Positions 1-6,786 of a stretch of DNA of 10,294 nt are shown one piece after another. The position numbers and the translations under genes are program-made. Under the pieces are notes generated by a model. It made no database searches. It was given only the letters and a program-made list of their open reading frames with translations, and was not told the origin of the DNA. This stretch comes from Luminiphilus sp. (GTDB lineage: Bacteria > Pseudomonadota > Gammaproteobacteria > Pseudomonadales > Halieaceae), in the NCBI GenBank assembly GCA_029251065.1, contig JAQXEB010000208.1, forward strand, positions 1 through 10,294, in the 5' to 3' direction. How positions within the stretch are numbered: position 1 is the stretch's first letter; each line of letters starts with the position of its first letter.

Positions 1-1
1 A

Positions 2-49
2 ATCGATGCGCAGACGCCGAGTGCCCCAACGATTAGTATGACCGAGTAA
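2..49 (+). CDS. possible 3' end of an upstream gene (Mrp/ApbC-like tail?)
   Basis: One plus-strand frame is open from the left edge to a TAA at 47-49 and encodes the tail IDAQTPSAPTISMTE. The other two plus frames stop earlier or out of phase. In pseudomonads the gene upstream of dcd is, as I recall, the Mrp/ApbC iron-sulfur carrier ATPase, and several of those proteins end in a Pro-x-Ile-x-Ile-acidic tail resembling PTISMTE. Fifteen residues are too few to identify a family, and a chance open frame of this length is common. The identity is therefore a guess from context. Confidence 0.35.
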   Translation: MDAQTPSAPTISMTE

Positions 50-69
50 GGTTCACCCCATAAAGCGTT

Positions 70-74
70 AGGAG
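70..74 (+). promoter_or_regulatory. ribosome binding site of dcd
   Basis: AGGAG lies 5 nt before the GTG start at 80-82. It fixes that start over the overlapping ATG at 78-80, which is followed at once by TGA and cannot encode a protein. Confidence 0.7.
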
Positions 75-79
75 TTAAT

Positions 80-646
80 GTGAGTATCAAGTCAGACCTT
101 TGGATTCGTCGCATGGCGGACCAGCACAAGATGATAGAGCCTTTTGAAGCGGGCCAGGTACGTGACAAGGACGGTGAAAGACTGATCTCTTACGGGACAT
201 CCAGCTATGGATACGACGTGCGGTGTTCGCGCGAATTCAAGGTGTTCACCAATATCAACTCAGCGACGGTTGACCCTAAGGTCTTCGACAGCGACTCGTT
301 CGTCGATGTTGAGAGTGACGTTTGCGTCATTCCACCCAACTCATTTGCGTTGGCGCGTACCGTGGAGTACTTCCGAATCCCAAGAAACGTCTTAACCATT
401 TGTCTTGGAAAATCGACGTATGCGCGCTGCGGCATTATCGTCAACGTGACTCCGCTTGAGCCAGAGTGGGAGGGGCACGTGACGCTCGAATTTTCAAACA
501 CGACCACGTTGCCCGCTAAGATCTACGCCAACGAGGGCGTGGCGCAAATGTTGTTTTTTGAGTCTGACGAGGTTTGTGAGACCAGCTATGCGGATCGAGG
601 GGGCAAGTATCAGGGGCAGACAGGCGTCACACTGCCTAAAACCTGA
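80..646 (+). CDS. dcd: dCTP deaminase
   Basis: The enzyme deaminates dCTP to dUTP in the cytoplasm. dUTPase then makes dUMP, the precursor of thymidylate. The protein is 188 residues, the length of the pseudomonad enzyme, and close to it along its whole length as I remember that sequence. The signature is LGKSTYARCG at 109-118, followed by the PLEPEWEGHVTLEF block at 125-138. By comparison with E. coli Dcd (Ser111, Arg115, Glu138) the key residues are Ser112, Arg116 and the catalytic Glu137, and all are present. The Gln-rich C-terminal lid (GGKYQGQTG, 174-182) that closes over the triphosphate is intact. The start is GTG at 80, set by AGGAG. It lacks the features of bifunctional archaeal dCTP deaminase/dUTPase, so a separate dUTPase is expected elsewhere. 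The neighbour on the right is convergent, 21 nt away. Confidence 0.97.
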   Translation: MSIKSDLWIRRMADQHKMIEPFEAGQVRDKDGERLISYGTSSYGYDVRCSREFKVFTNINSATVDPKVFDSDSFVDVESDVCVIPPNSFALARTVEYFRIPRNVLTICLGKSTYARCGIIVNVTPLEPEWEGHVTLEFSNTTTLPAKIYANEGVAQMLFFESDEVCETSYADRGGKYQGQTGVTLPKT

Positions 647-664
647 TGGTGATGGGTTCTTTTT
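640..664 (+). terminator. weak candidate terminator after dcd
   Basis: AACCT at 640-644 can pair with GGGTT at 654-658 (five pairs, one a T.G wobble). A nine-base loop separates them, and CTTTTT follows. It overlaps the dcd stop codon and sits in the narrow gap between two convergent genes. The stem is short, so termination would be inefficient at best. Confidence 0.3.
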
Positions 665-667
665 GAT

Positions 668-1402
668 CTAGTCGGACGGTTTCTCGTCCAACCAAGCCAG
701 GTCTTTAAGGCCCACAGTAATCGTCGAGGAGCGCTCGACGTGGACGGTTTTAACCATAAGAAAGTCGAGCTTAGGCGCCAGCCAAATTTCAGAGGCACGT
801 TTGCTGGGGTTGGAATGCACAGCGTGGTATTTAACCGTGTCGATTGCTCCCATCGGCGTTTGAATCACTTCGTCTGCGGCCCGCTCCCAGAGCTTCTCGC
901 TGACTTTCGGGCCATCCACCACGGTAAAACTGAGCGTCTGTGGAGGCTTTTCTGAGGACATCAGTGTCAGTCTCAACTGTTGCTGTTGAGAGAAGCGATC
1001 CAGGATGTGAGGGGCCCATTGATGCTGTGTCCAGTCGCCGCGTTTCATGCTGTCGATGACACCGTCTGCGCGATTGAATCGAACGCTGCGCTTTGTGGTT
1101 TTTAGCGATTTTACCTTTGAATCGAAGCGAATGCCCTCAATTCGACCCTCTGAGATTCGAAATTCCGCAGACTCCTTCATGCTGATGAGGATGTTTTTAC
1201 CGCGGCTTGAGAGTGTATAGACGTCCGCTTCTTTGGTGAGCGACCGCTTTAGATCCAGCGTCATACCCATGGTCGACGCGTTGTATGTGGCTTCAAATTG
1301 ACGGAATGCGGGTGAACTAAAACCGTTCAGTGACTCGTTAGCGATGGCGCCGGCGCTCATCAGCGTCAGAAAAAAGACCGCAGGATAACGCCCTAAACGC
1401 AC
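668..1402 (-). CDS. secreted DUF3108-family protein
   Basis: The protein has 244 residues and unknown biochemical function. Residues 1-21 form a typical Sec signal peptide: MRLGR, a hydrophobic core (AVFFLTLMSAGA), and cleavage expected after AIA. The mature protein is therefore periplasmic. The body is rich in beta-strand-like segments, such as FEATYNAS, GMTLDLKRSL and YTLSSRG, as in DUF3108 proteins, which are thought to form a large beta sheet that may hold a hydrophobic ligand. Near the C-terminus, SEIWLAPKLDFLMVKTVH (206-223) resembles the family's closing 'W-x-x-x-D-x-x-x-l-P-v-k' strand. It lies downstream of purN, a known gammaproteobacterial arrangement, and its GTG start (1400-1402) overlaps the purN stop by 10 nt, so translation is probably coupled. 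Nothing in the sequence explains why an envelope protein travels with purine genes. The family call is good; the function is unknown. Confidence 0.85.
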   Translation of the reverse strand: MRLGRYPAVFFLTLMSAGAIANESLNGFSSPAFRQFEATYNASTMGMTLDLKRSLTKEADVYTLSSRGKNILISMKESAEFRISEGRIEGIRFDSKVKSLKTTKRSVRFNRADGVIDSMKRGDWTQHQWAPHILDRFSQQQQLRLTLMSSEKPPQTLSFTVVDGPKVSEKLWERAADEVIQTPMGAIDTVKYHAVHSNPSKRASEIWLAPKLDFLMVKTVHVERSSTITVGLKDLAWLDEKPSD

Positions 1403-2061
1403 TCAGCGCTGCTCCATCGTGCACCGGTAGGCGATAATTTTTTGCCATCCAAAACAGCACCTTGAGCCTCCTGGCAAAGGCGGCCTTCCAAGTGCCAGTT
1501 CACAGCTTCAGGGAAGATTTTGTGTTCGTACTCGAGAATTCTCGCAGCCAGTGTTACTTCGGTGTCGTTTTGACGAATTGGCACTCGCACCTGAAGTATG
1601 GGCGGTCCGCCGTCCAGCTCATTGGTCACATAGTGCACCGTTGCCCCTCCTTCGCTATCACCATTCTCGATGGCGCGCTTGTGCGTGTTAAGCCCTGGAT
1701 ACTTGGGCAACAATGAGGGGTGAATGTTCAATAATTTTCCCGCAAACCGGTTAATGAAAATCGGCGTGAGAATACGCATGAAGCCGGCAAGTACCACGGC
1801 GTCTGGTTGGTCCTTGGCGACAACATTGGCCAATGCCTCGTCAAATGATTCACGAGAATTAAATAGTGTGTGGTCAACGATGGCGGTGGGAATGCCCTGT
1901 GCTTTTGCCGTCTGGAGTCCTGCTGCGCTGGGACGATTACTGACGACGCGAACCACGTTTCCCGATAAGGACCGCTGTTGCTGGGCGGCTAGGAAGGCCT
2001 CCATATTAGAGCCGCGCCCGGAAATGAGAATTGAAATGCGCTTGTTTGAAGCTGCGCTCAA
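1393..2061 (-). CDS. purN: phosphoribosylglycinamide formyltransferase (GAR transformylase)
   Basis: The third enzyme of de novo purine synthesis moves a formyl group from 10-formyltetrahydrofolate to GAR, giving FGAR. The protein has 222 residues against about 212 in E. coli. The phosphate-binding loop is ISGRGSNMEA at 13-22. The catalytic segment LLNIHPSLLPKYPG (110-123) carries Asn112 and His114, matching E. coli Asn106 and His108. VTNELDGGP (145-153) carries Asp150, matching Asp144. The folate-site loop 'GATVHYV' is present. The start is TTG at 2059-2061, inside a TTGA overlap with the purM stop. No ATG precedes the conserved SGRGSN motif, and the frame upstream of TTG offers no nearby alternative start. 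Translation should therefore depend on ribosomes finishing purM. The C-terminal 25 residues are poorly conserved in this family and look ordinary. Confidence 0.97.
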   Translation of the reverse strand: MSAASNKRISILISGRGSNMEAFLAAQQQRSLSGNVVRVVSNRPSAAGLQTAKAQGIPTAIVDHTLFNSRESFDEALANVVAKDQPDAVVLAGFMRILTPIFINRFAGKLLNIHPSLLPKYPGLNTHKRAIENGDSEGGATVHYVTNELDGGPPILQVRVPIRQNDTEVTLAARILEYEHKIFPEAVNWHLEGRLCQEAQGAVLDGKKLSPTGARWSSAECV

Positions 2062-3098
2062 GAAGCGAACTCCACCGTACGATTGCCCTCTCTAATTTCT
2101 CCAAGCAACCAACAATCTAAACCCCGCTCTGTCAAAAGTTGCATTGCGGCGTCGGCCTTGCTCGCACCCACGATGAGGGTCATACCCACACCGCAGTTAA
2201 AGGTCCGATACATTTCGGTGTCGGAGACCCCTCCTGAATTGGCCAGCCACTGAAAGACGGGAGGCATTGTCCACGATTGGGTATCCAATACTGCAGAGCA
2301 CCCCTCGGGCAGTATTCTCGGAATGTTCTCCAAGAGGCCGCCGCCTGTAATATGCGCGAGAGCATGAGGTCGGATTTCGCGCTGGAGCGCCAGGAGCGGT
2401 TTGTTGTAGATCCGCGTGGGTTCAATCAGGGCGTCTGCCAGCGTGGTTGTACCGCAGGTTTGTGAGAGGTCTGCTTGAGTCACGTCAATAATTTTACGAA
2501 TTAACGAGTACCCGTTGGAATGCGGTCCCGAAGAGGAAATGCCAATAATGGCATCGCCCGGTCCCACGTTGTGCCCGTCAATGATTTTGGTTTTCTCGAC
2601 GACACCCACACAAAAACCGGCCAGATCGTAATCGTCGCCGTCGTACATGCCCGGCATTTCAGCGGTCTCGCCGCCGACCAAAGCGGCTCCAGCGAGCGCG
2701 CAACCTTTTCCGATGCCTTCAATGACATCGGCGGCAACGTCGATATTGAGTTTGCCTGTCGCGTAATAGTCGAGGAAGAGCAGGGGTTCGGCACCCACAA
2801 CAGCGATGTCGTTACTGCACATGGCGACAAGGTCGATGCCAATCGTCTTGTGCCGACCCAGTTGCATGGCGAGCCGGAGTTTGGTCCCGACGCCGTCCGT
2901 ACCGGAAACCAGAACTGGACTCCGGTAACCTTCGGGAATTTCGCATAGCGCGCCAAAACCACCGAGCCCCCCCATTACTTCTGGGCGACGAGTTGCTTTT
3001 GAAATGTGCTTAATACGTTCCACGAGTGCATTGCCGGCGTCGATGTCGACGCCCGCATCTTTGTAAGTCAGTCCTTGGGTTTTTTGCTTGTCTGTCAT
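2058..3098 (-). CDS. purM: phosphoribosylformylglycinamidine cyclo-ligase (AIR synthetase)
   Basis: The enzyme uses ATP to close the imidazole ring, turning FGAM into AIR, the fifth step of purine synthesis in the cytoplasm. It has 346 residues, essentially the E. coli length (345). Family landmarks run in order. TYKDAGVDIDAGN lies near residues 11-23. The ATP-binding segments are VSGTDGVGTKL and IDLVAMCSNDI, and they are followed by GAEPLLFLDYYATGKL. GGETAEMPGMY comes next, then SGPHSNGYSLIRKI and finally HITGGGLLENIPRILP. No key motif is missing. The ATG start at 3096-3098 is preceded by GAGAGG about 6 nt upstream. The gene heads the purM-purN-DUF3108 operon and is transcribed away from the DUF2066 operon. 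I looked for a PurR box of the E. coli type in front of it and found none. Confidence 0.98.
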   Translation of the reverse strand: MTDKQKTQGLTYKDAGVDIDAGNALVERIKHISKATRRPEVMGGLGGFGALCEIPEGYRSPVLVSGTDGVGTKLRLAMQLGRHKTIGIDLVAMCSNDIAVVGAEPLLFLDYYATGKLNIDVAADVIEGIGKGCALAGAALVGGETAEMPGMYDGDDYDLAGFCVGVVEKTKIIDGHNVGPGDAIIGISSSGPHSNGYSLIRKIIDVTQADLSQTCGTTTLADALIEPTRIYNKPLLALQREIRPHALAHITGGGLLENIPRILPEGCSAVLDTQSWTMPPVFQWLANSGGVSDTEMYRTFNCGVGMTLIVGASKADAAMQLLTERGLDCWLLGEIREGNRTVEFAS

Positions 3099-3186
3099 AC
3101 CGTGCCTCTCTTCACGGTCCGAAGATTACTCGCTGGAAAACTTAGAGGAAAGCGACCAACCGAACTTTCGCTGGTAAACTGCCAAT
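3099..3186. promoter_or_regulatory. divergent control region of purM and the DUF2066 operon, with a 13-bp direct repeat
   Basis: These 88 bp must hold the promoters of two divergent operons. TCGCTGGAAAACT (3130-3142) and TCGCTGGTAAACT (3168-3180) match at 12 of 13 positions and start 38 bp apart. A third, inverted copy of the core, AGCGA, lies at 3151-3155, so TCGCT occurs as plus, minus, plus. The right copy contains TGGTAAACT, which could act as an extended -10 (TAAACT, 3175-3180) for the rightward operon. That would start transcription almost at the ATG. For purM I find only a weak pair, TTTCCT and TAATCT on the minus strand with 17-bp spacing. The direct repeat is seen; its role as an operator is inferred. 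Confidence 0.5.
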
Positions 3187-4236
3187 ATGAGACGTTTTCA
3201 CACAATCTTTTTTGCTTTTGTTCTCGTCGGCGGTTTTGCATTGCCCTTGAGCAGTACCGCGGCGCAAGAGGACTTTTTTTCTGAGCTGGTGACGGTGTCT
3301 GATCGGAGTGATGCTGAATTGACGAGGGCTGCTCAGTTGGGGCTTAGCCGGCTCTTTGTGCGAGTTTCTGGCAATGAAGCGATCATCGTCGAACCCGCCT
3401 TTGAGCGTGCTGTGCTTGCCGCGCAAGAGCATATTCTGCTCTACAGCTATCGTGATGTGGATGATGCACTTGTTGTATTTTTCGAATTTGATGACGCGTT
3501 TGTCCGCGGCTTGTTTAGAGACGAATCGGTCCCTTATTGGGAGCAGCGTCGACCACCAGTGGTCGCCTGGATTGCGCTTGATGAGCCGTTTTCCAGGAGA
3601 TTTGCGGCTCGGTCTGACGATGCTGAGTTACTGACACCGGCGCTCGCCTTATTTGAGGAGCGAGGTCTTGAGGTGCGATTTCCTCTCCTTGATTTGACCG
3701 ATGCAGCGGCGGTACCGGTGTCGACGATTTGGAGTCGGGACTTTGATCGTGTTCGCGCCGCATCTCGCCGTTATGGCTCCGAGTACTCACTGATCGGTCG
3801 CTGGATCGAGCTGAGTGATGGAAGCCGTCTTGTTGACTGGTATTTCGTGGGTCCAGAGAATCAGAGTCATCTGCAGCTGCGGCAGAGTGACGTCAACGCG
3901 CTATGGTCTGCCGGCGTTGATCTTGCGACGGATAAGATGCGTGATTCGCTTGCGGTGACGCTGCAGCAATTCGACACGTCCAGCGCGATCGCAGTGACCG
4001 TTTCCGGTGTCGCGTCGTTTGCCGACTATCGTTCGGTTTCCGCTGTGTTCACCGAACTTGCCCAGTTGGTCGATCTGCGCATTGAATCAACGGGTGAAAA
4101 CACGCTCACTTATCGTGTGGTGGGGGTGTCTAGCGCGGAAGAGGTGGCGCGCCTGATTCCCAATCGATCGGGCTTGCGCGTTCAATCAGTACTCAATCGA
4201 GAGCAGCTGAATTTGACTTGGGAGACGATCCAGTGA
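3187..4236 (+). CDS. secreted DUF2066-family protein
   Basis: This 349-residue protein has no known enzymatic role. Residues 1-26 are a signal peptide: MRRFHT, a hydrophobic stretch (IFFAFVLVGGFALPL), and a likely cut after STAA or nearby. The family's opening block is visible as ALTRAAQLGLSRLFVRVSG-type sequence around residues 45-62, where 'RLFVRVSGN' corresponds to the typical 'vLVRvSGn'. The remainder alternates strands and helices with no obvious catalytic motif, cysteine pair or later membrane span. The gene stands divergent to purM and ahead of the permease and hda, as I recall for DUF2066 genes in Pseudomonas and relatives. No Shine-Dalgarno sequence precedes the ATG (AAACTGCCAAT). 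Together with the close -10-like element this suggests a leaderless or nearly leaderless message. Its stop overlaps the next start by 4 nt (GTGA). Confidence 0.85.
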   Translation: MRRFHTIFFAFVLVGGFALPLSSTAAQEDFFSELVTVSDRSDAELTRAAQLGLSRLFVRVSGNEAIIVEPAFERAVLAAQEHILLYSYRDVDDALVVFFEFDDAFVRGLFRDESVPYWEQRRPPVVAWIALDEPFSRRFAARSDDAELLTPALALFEERGLEVRFPLLDLTDAAAVPVSTIWSRDFDRVRAASRRYGSEYSLIGRWIELSDGSRLVDWYFVGPENQSHLQLRQSDVNALWSAGVDLATDKMRDSLAVTLQQFDTSSAIAVTVSGVASFADYRSVSAVFTELAQLVDLRIESTGENTLTYRVVGVSSAEEVARLIPNRSGLRVQSVLNREQLNLTWETIQ

Positions 4237-5315
4237 CCAACAAACTGTCTGACGCTAACAGCCGCTCGCGCTGGCTTCCTGTTCTAATTGTCACGCTAAT
4301 CGTCGTGTTTTTCTTCGTGCAATTAAGCGAGATCTTAATGCCGTTTATCGTCGGCGCACTCATCGCTTATCTGGGCGACCCGATCGTCGATCGACTCGAG
4401 GCGCGGGGCTATTCTCGCTCGTCAGGCGTTGTCATTGTTTTTGCCTTGTTAATGACGCTCGTCATTGTCGTTTCCGGCATTATCGTGCCGCTCTTGATTC
4501 AGCAACTTTCTCAACTCGCCGCGGCGATACCTGACGCCTACCTTTGGGTCTCGCAGGTCGCCGTGCCCTATCTGCAAACGCAATTGAGTCTCAGTCCCGT
4601 GTCTTTGCCGACGATCGATTGGCAAACCAGCCTGTCAGAACACTGGCAATCGGTGGGTCAAGTGACTGGCGGCGTGGTTCAGCGGGTGACAACGTCGAGT
4701 TTGTCGTTGATTGCCTTGCTGCTCAATGTGGCACTTATCCCCGTGGTCGCATTTTATCTCATGCGTGACTGGGATTTAATGATGGCAGGACTCTTAAAAC
4801 TTGTGCCGCGGGTTTGGGCATCCACGGTTCAAGCGTCGGTATCTGAAGCGCACACCGTACTTGGGGCGTTTCTTCGCGGTCAGTTGGTGGTCATGGGCGC
4901 TCAGGCCATCATGTACAGCGTCGGCCTTTGGATGGTGGGACTGAACTACGCGGTGGTTTTGGGTGTGACCGCGGGTGTTGCGAGCCTAATACCCTATGCG
5001 GGCTCGGTCATCGGGGTTGGTAGTGCGATGGTTGTCGCCTACTTTCAATACGGGATCGATCCCTGGTCATTAGGCGCCGTAGCACTGGTATTTTTGATAG
5101 GACAGCTGATCGAGAGTTTTCTTTTAACGCCTATCTTAGTCGGCGATCGGATTGGCTTGCACCCAGTGGCTGTTATTTTTGCGCTCATGGCGGGTGGTCA
5201 GTTAGCCGGGTTTACGGGCGTCCTTATTGCGCTGCCTGTTGCAGCAGTTTTGTTGGTCTTTGGACGACGAATTGTAGAAGTCTACCTCTCAACCGATGCG
5301 TACAACGCTGAGTAA
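4233..5315 (+). CDS. AI-2E family transporter / PerM-type permease
   Basis: This polytopic inner-membrane protein belongs to the AI-2E exporter family, whose members include TqsA, PerM and sporulation or antiporter relatives. The substrate cannot be told from sequence. The 360 residues show an N-terminal pair of membrane spans (LPVLIVTLIVVFFFVQL, then LMPFIVGALIAYLGDP), a third (VVIVFALLMTLVIVVSGIIV), and an amphipathic loop region of roughly 90 residues. After these come VALIPVVAFYLMRDWD, a hallmark block, and the C-terminal helical bundle with GAFLRGQLVV, ASLIPYAGSVIG, IESFLLTPILVGDRIGLHP and GVLIALPVAAVLLVFGR. The start is taken as GTG at 4233, because GGAG at 4221-4224 lies 8 nt before it and the codon overlaps the DUF2066 stop as GTGA. 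A TTG five codons further upstream would place that ribosome site inside the gene. The position between DUF2066 and hda is typical for the group. Confidence 0.92.
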   Translation: MTNKLSDANSRSRWLPVLIVTLIVVFFFVQLSEILMPFIVGALIAYLGDPIVDRLEARGYSRSSGVVIVFALLMTLVIVVSGIIVPLLIQQLSQLAAAIPDAYLWVSQVAVPYLQTQLSLSPVSLPTIDWQTSLSEHWQSVGQVTGGVVQRVTTSSLSLIALLLNVALIPVVAFYLMRDWDLMMAGLLKLVPRVWASTVQASVSEAHTVLGAFLRGQLVVMGAQAIMYSVGLWMVGLNYAVVLGVTAGVASLIPYAGSVIGVGSAMVVAYFQYGIDPWSLGAVALVFLIGQLIESFLLTPILVGDRIGLHPVAVIFALMAGGQLAGFTGVLIALPVAAVLLVFGRRIVEVYLSTDAYNAE

Positions 5316-5320
5316 CTCAG
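5308..5320. repeat. 13-bp palindrome at the permease stop, just before hda
   Basis: CTGAGT and ACTCAG form perfect 6-bp arms around a single A, covering the TAA stop of the permease gene. The arms end 5 bp before the hda ATG, in the place where a Shine-Dalgarno sequence would be expected; none is seen. It may be chance or may affect hda translation. Confidence 0.4.
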
Positions 5321-5324
5321 ACTT

Positions 5325-6011
5325 ATGACGGTTCAGTCGGCTCAACTTGTCTTACCCATTTCGATCGATCCTGATGCAAATTGGGCGCATTGGGTGTCTC
5401 GTTTAGAGACCGAGCATCTTGAGAGTGCGGTGCAGCAGGTGGCCGGCGAGCGTGATCAAGGTGTTTTCGTTTGGGGCGGTGCGGGGGAGGGTAAGAGTCA
5501 CCTGCTTCAGGCGTCCTGCGCGGCGCAGTCGGTGCGTTATATTCCCATTGGCGCAGTCCTTGAATACCCGCCAACGGCCGTTCTTGAGGCGGCAGAGCAC
5601 GAATCGCTTGTGGTCATTGACGATATTCATTTGCTGAGTGAGCATCGCATTTGGCAGGAAGGCGTATTCCACTGTTTTAATCGCTGTATGCAACATTCGA
5701 CACCATTTTTAGTGTCTGCACGCACGGCGCCGTCGGGATTGACTTCGTTTTTGCCTGATTTGCAATCGCGACTTTCTCTTTTGTCCGTCTTCAAGTTGCC
5801 GGCCTGGAGTGATGCGGATTTTGAAACGCTGCTCGCGCGTCTTGCGCACGCGCGCGGACTGTCGTTTACGCCCGAAGTGGCTCGGTTTCTGGGGTTGCGT
5901 ATTCGACGAACACCTGCGGATGCTGAACGAATTATTCGCTCGATCGATGAGTCGAGTTTGGTCGAGCAGCGCGCGCCCACTATCCCGTTTTTAAAAACGC
6001 TGGGCTACTGA
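5325..6011 (+). CDS. hda: DnaA regulatory inactivator Hda
   Basis: Hda is an AAA+ protein that sits on the DNA-loaded sliding clamp and triggers ATP hydrolysis by DnaA, so replication starts only once per cycle. The protein has 228 residues, about the E. coli size. The N-terminal clamp-binding motif QLVLPI (7-12) matches the known QLxLPL of Hda, which separates it from DnaA itself and from DnaC-like loaders. Walker A is GGAGEGKS (51-58). Walker B is VVIDD (96-100), followed by IH as in DnaA relatives. Sensor I is near FLVSART (128-134). The arginine finger corresponds to Arg149 in LPDLQSRLS (E. coli Arg153). The sensor II region is RRTPADAERI (194-203). There is no C-terminal DNA-binding domain, as expected. 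It is the last gene of the DUF2066-permease-hda operon and faces the transporter gene 7 nt away. Confidence 0.96.
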   Translation: MTVQSAQLVLPISIDPDANWAHWVSRLETEHLESAVQQVAGERDQGVFVWGGAGEGKSHLLQASCAAQSVRYIPIGAVLEYPPTAVLEAAEHESLVVIDDIHLLSEHRIWQEGVFHCFNRCMQHSTPFLVSARTAPSGLTSFLPDLQSRLSLLSVFKLPAWSDADFETLLARLAHARGLSFTPEVARFLGLRIRRTPADAERIIRSIDESSLVEQRAPTIPFLKTLGY

Positions 6012-6018
6012 CACCGCC

Positions 6019-6786
6019 TCAGTGTGCTGCGGCAATCTCATCTTCAGCTAATTGTAAATAACGTCGAAGCTGTGCCACTAAAATGTACAGTGGAATGGTG
6101 TCGAGCAGGGCCACCGTGGCTTTAAACGCATAATTGCTCGCGACTAAAATCAACAGCGTCTCGAGGGTCATCTCACCGCGATAAAATACGGCTCCAAACG
6201 TCACGGTGACCACCATGACCGAATCAACAAGTTGGCTGAGCAAGGTGCTGAAATTGTTTCGGATCCAGAGGTGCTTCCCTTTTGTGACGCGCTTCCAGAA
6301 GTGAAATAACTGAACGTCGCAGTACTGCGCTGTGATGTACGCCACCATTGAGGCGGTTACTGCGCCGCTGGTCATGGCATACATCAGTGAAAACAGCTCC
6401 ACGTTACCTTCAAGCACTTCACCGGTGGGCAGCGGCACGGGCGCTCCGAGTTGGAGGATTTGCCACGGCGGCATATTCGCAGGATCGACAGCGGGGGCGT
6501 ATTGCCCCGCGGTCATGACCAGCAAAATAAGTGCGTTGATAAACAGTCCGACAGTCACCAGAAAATTTGCGCGCGCCTTCCCGTAGAGCTCACAGATCAG
6601 ATCTGTACAAAGAAAAGTCAAAGGGTAAGGAAGAACGCCCACCGCCAAAGCCAGCGGGCCGAGCTGAATAAACTTCGTGATGCCAATGATGTTGAGTAGG
6701 GTCATTGCGCTGAGGAATACCCCGGCGAGAATCAGGAAAACACGCTCTCGGCGTTCGGTGAGTGCGGCTTGCGTGACGGTGCTCAA
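6019..6786 (-). CDS. YhhQ/VUT-family queuosine precursor transporter
   Basis: Members of this inner-membrane family import preQ0, preQ1 or related queuosine precursors; E. coli YhhQ is the model. The 255-residue protein has about six membrane spans. Landmarks are VLPYPLTFLCTDLICELYGK (51-70; family pattern P-L-T-F-x-x-T-D-x-x-x-E-x-Y-G), MVAYITAQYCDVQLFHFWK (147-165) and RNNFSTLLSQLVDS (176-189; pattern S-T-x-x-S-Q-x-x-D-S/T). A loop at about 95-130 (QYAPAVDPANMPPW and on) looks longer than in the E. coli protein. The start is TTG at 6784-6786, which overlaps the upstream SDR stop as TTGA and has AAAAGGA just before it. Earlier in-frame starts lie deep within the SDR gene. Substrate assignment is by family only. 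No other recognised queuosine gene is in the window apart from the PTPS-like gene, which is not a standard QueD. Confidence 0.88.
   Translation of the reverse strand: MSTVTQAALTERRERVFLILAGVFLSAMTLLNIIGITKFIQLGPLALAVGVLPYPLTFLCTDLICELYGKARANFLVTVGLFINALILLVMTAGQYAPAVDPANMPPWQILQLGAPVPLPTGEVLEGNVELFSLMYAMTSGAVTASMVAYITAQYCDVQLFHFWKRVTKGKHLWIRNNFSTLLSQLVDSVMVVTVTFGAVFYRGEMTLETLLILVASNYAFKATVALLDTIPLYILVAQLRRYLQLAEDEIAAAH

Noticed and set aside
2501..2962. Long open frames on both strands inside purM (minus 153 codons at 2501-2962, plus 142 codons at 2520-2948).
   Set aside because: purM is complete and fully conserved through this region. The overlapping frames give low-complexity or unrecognisable proteins with no ribosome site, so they are shadows of purM codon bias.
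3099..3186. Searched for a PurR operator (ACGCAAACGTTTGCGT type) before purM.
   Set aside because: No match of useful quality by eye; only the TCGCTGG repeat was found.
3356..3790. Alternative frames of about 90 codons on both strands within the DUF2066 gene.
   Set aside because: They are short, with compositions typical of out-of-frame translation, and the DUF2066 frame with its signal peptide explains the region.
4218..4232. TTG start five codons upstream of the chosen permease start.
   Set aside because: The ribosome site GGAG falls after it, and the GTGA overlap at 4233 gives a better start.
5627..5980. 117-codon minus-strand frame inside hda.
   Set aside because: It lies wholly antisense to the conserved AAA+ region of hda and has no recognisable features.
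5986..5999. Perfect palindrome CGTTTTTAAAAACG near the end of hda, considered as a terminator.
   Set aside because: It lies within codons for the conserved C-terminal end of Hda, its stem is A/T apart from one C-G pair, it has no loop, and no separate T tract follows it.
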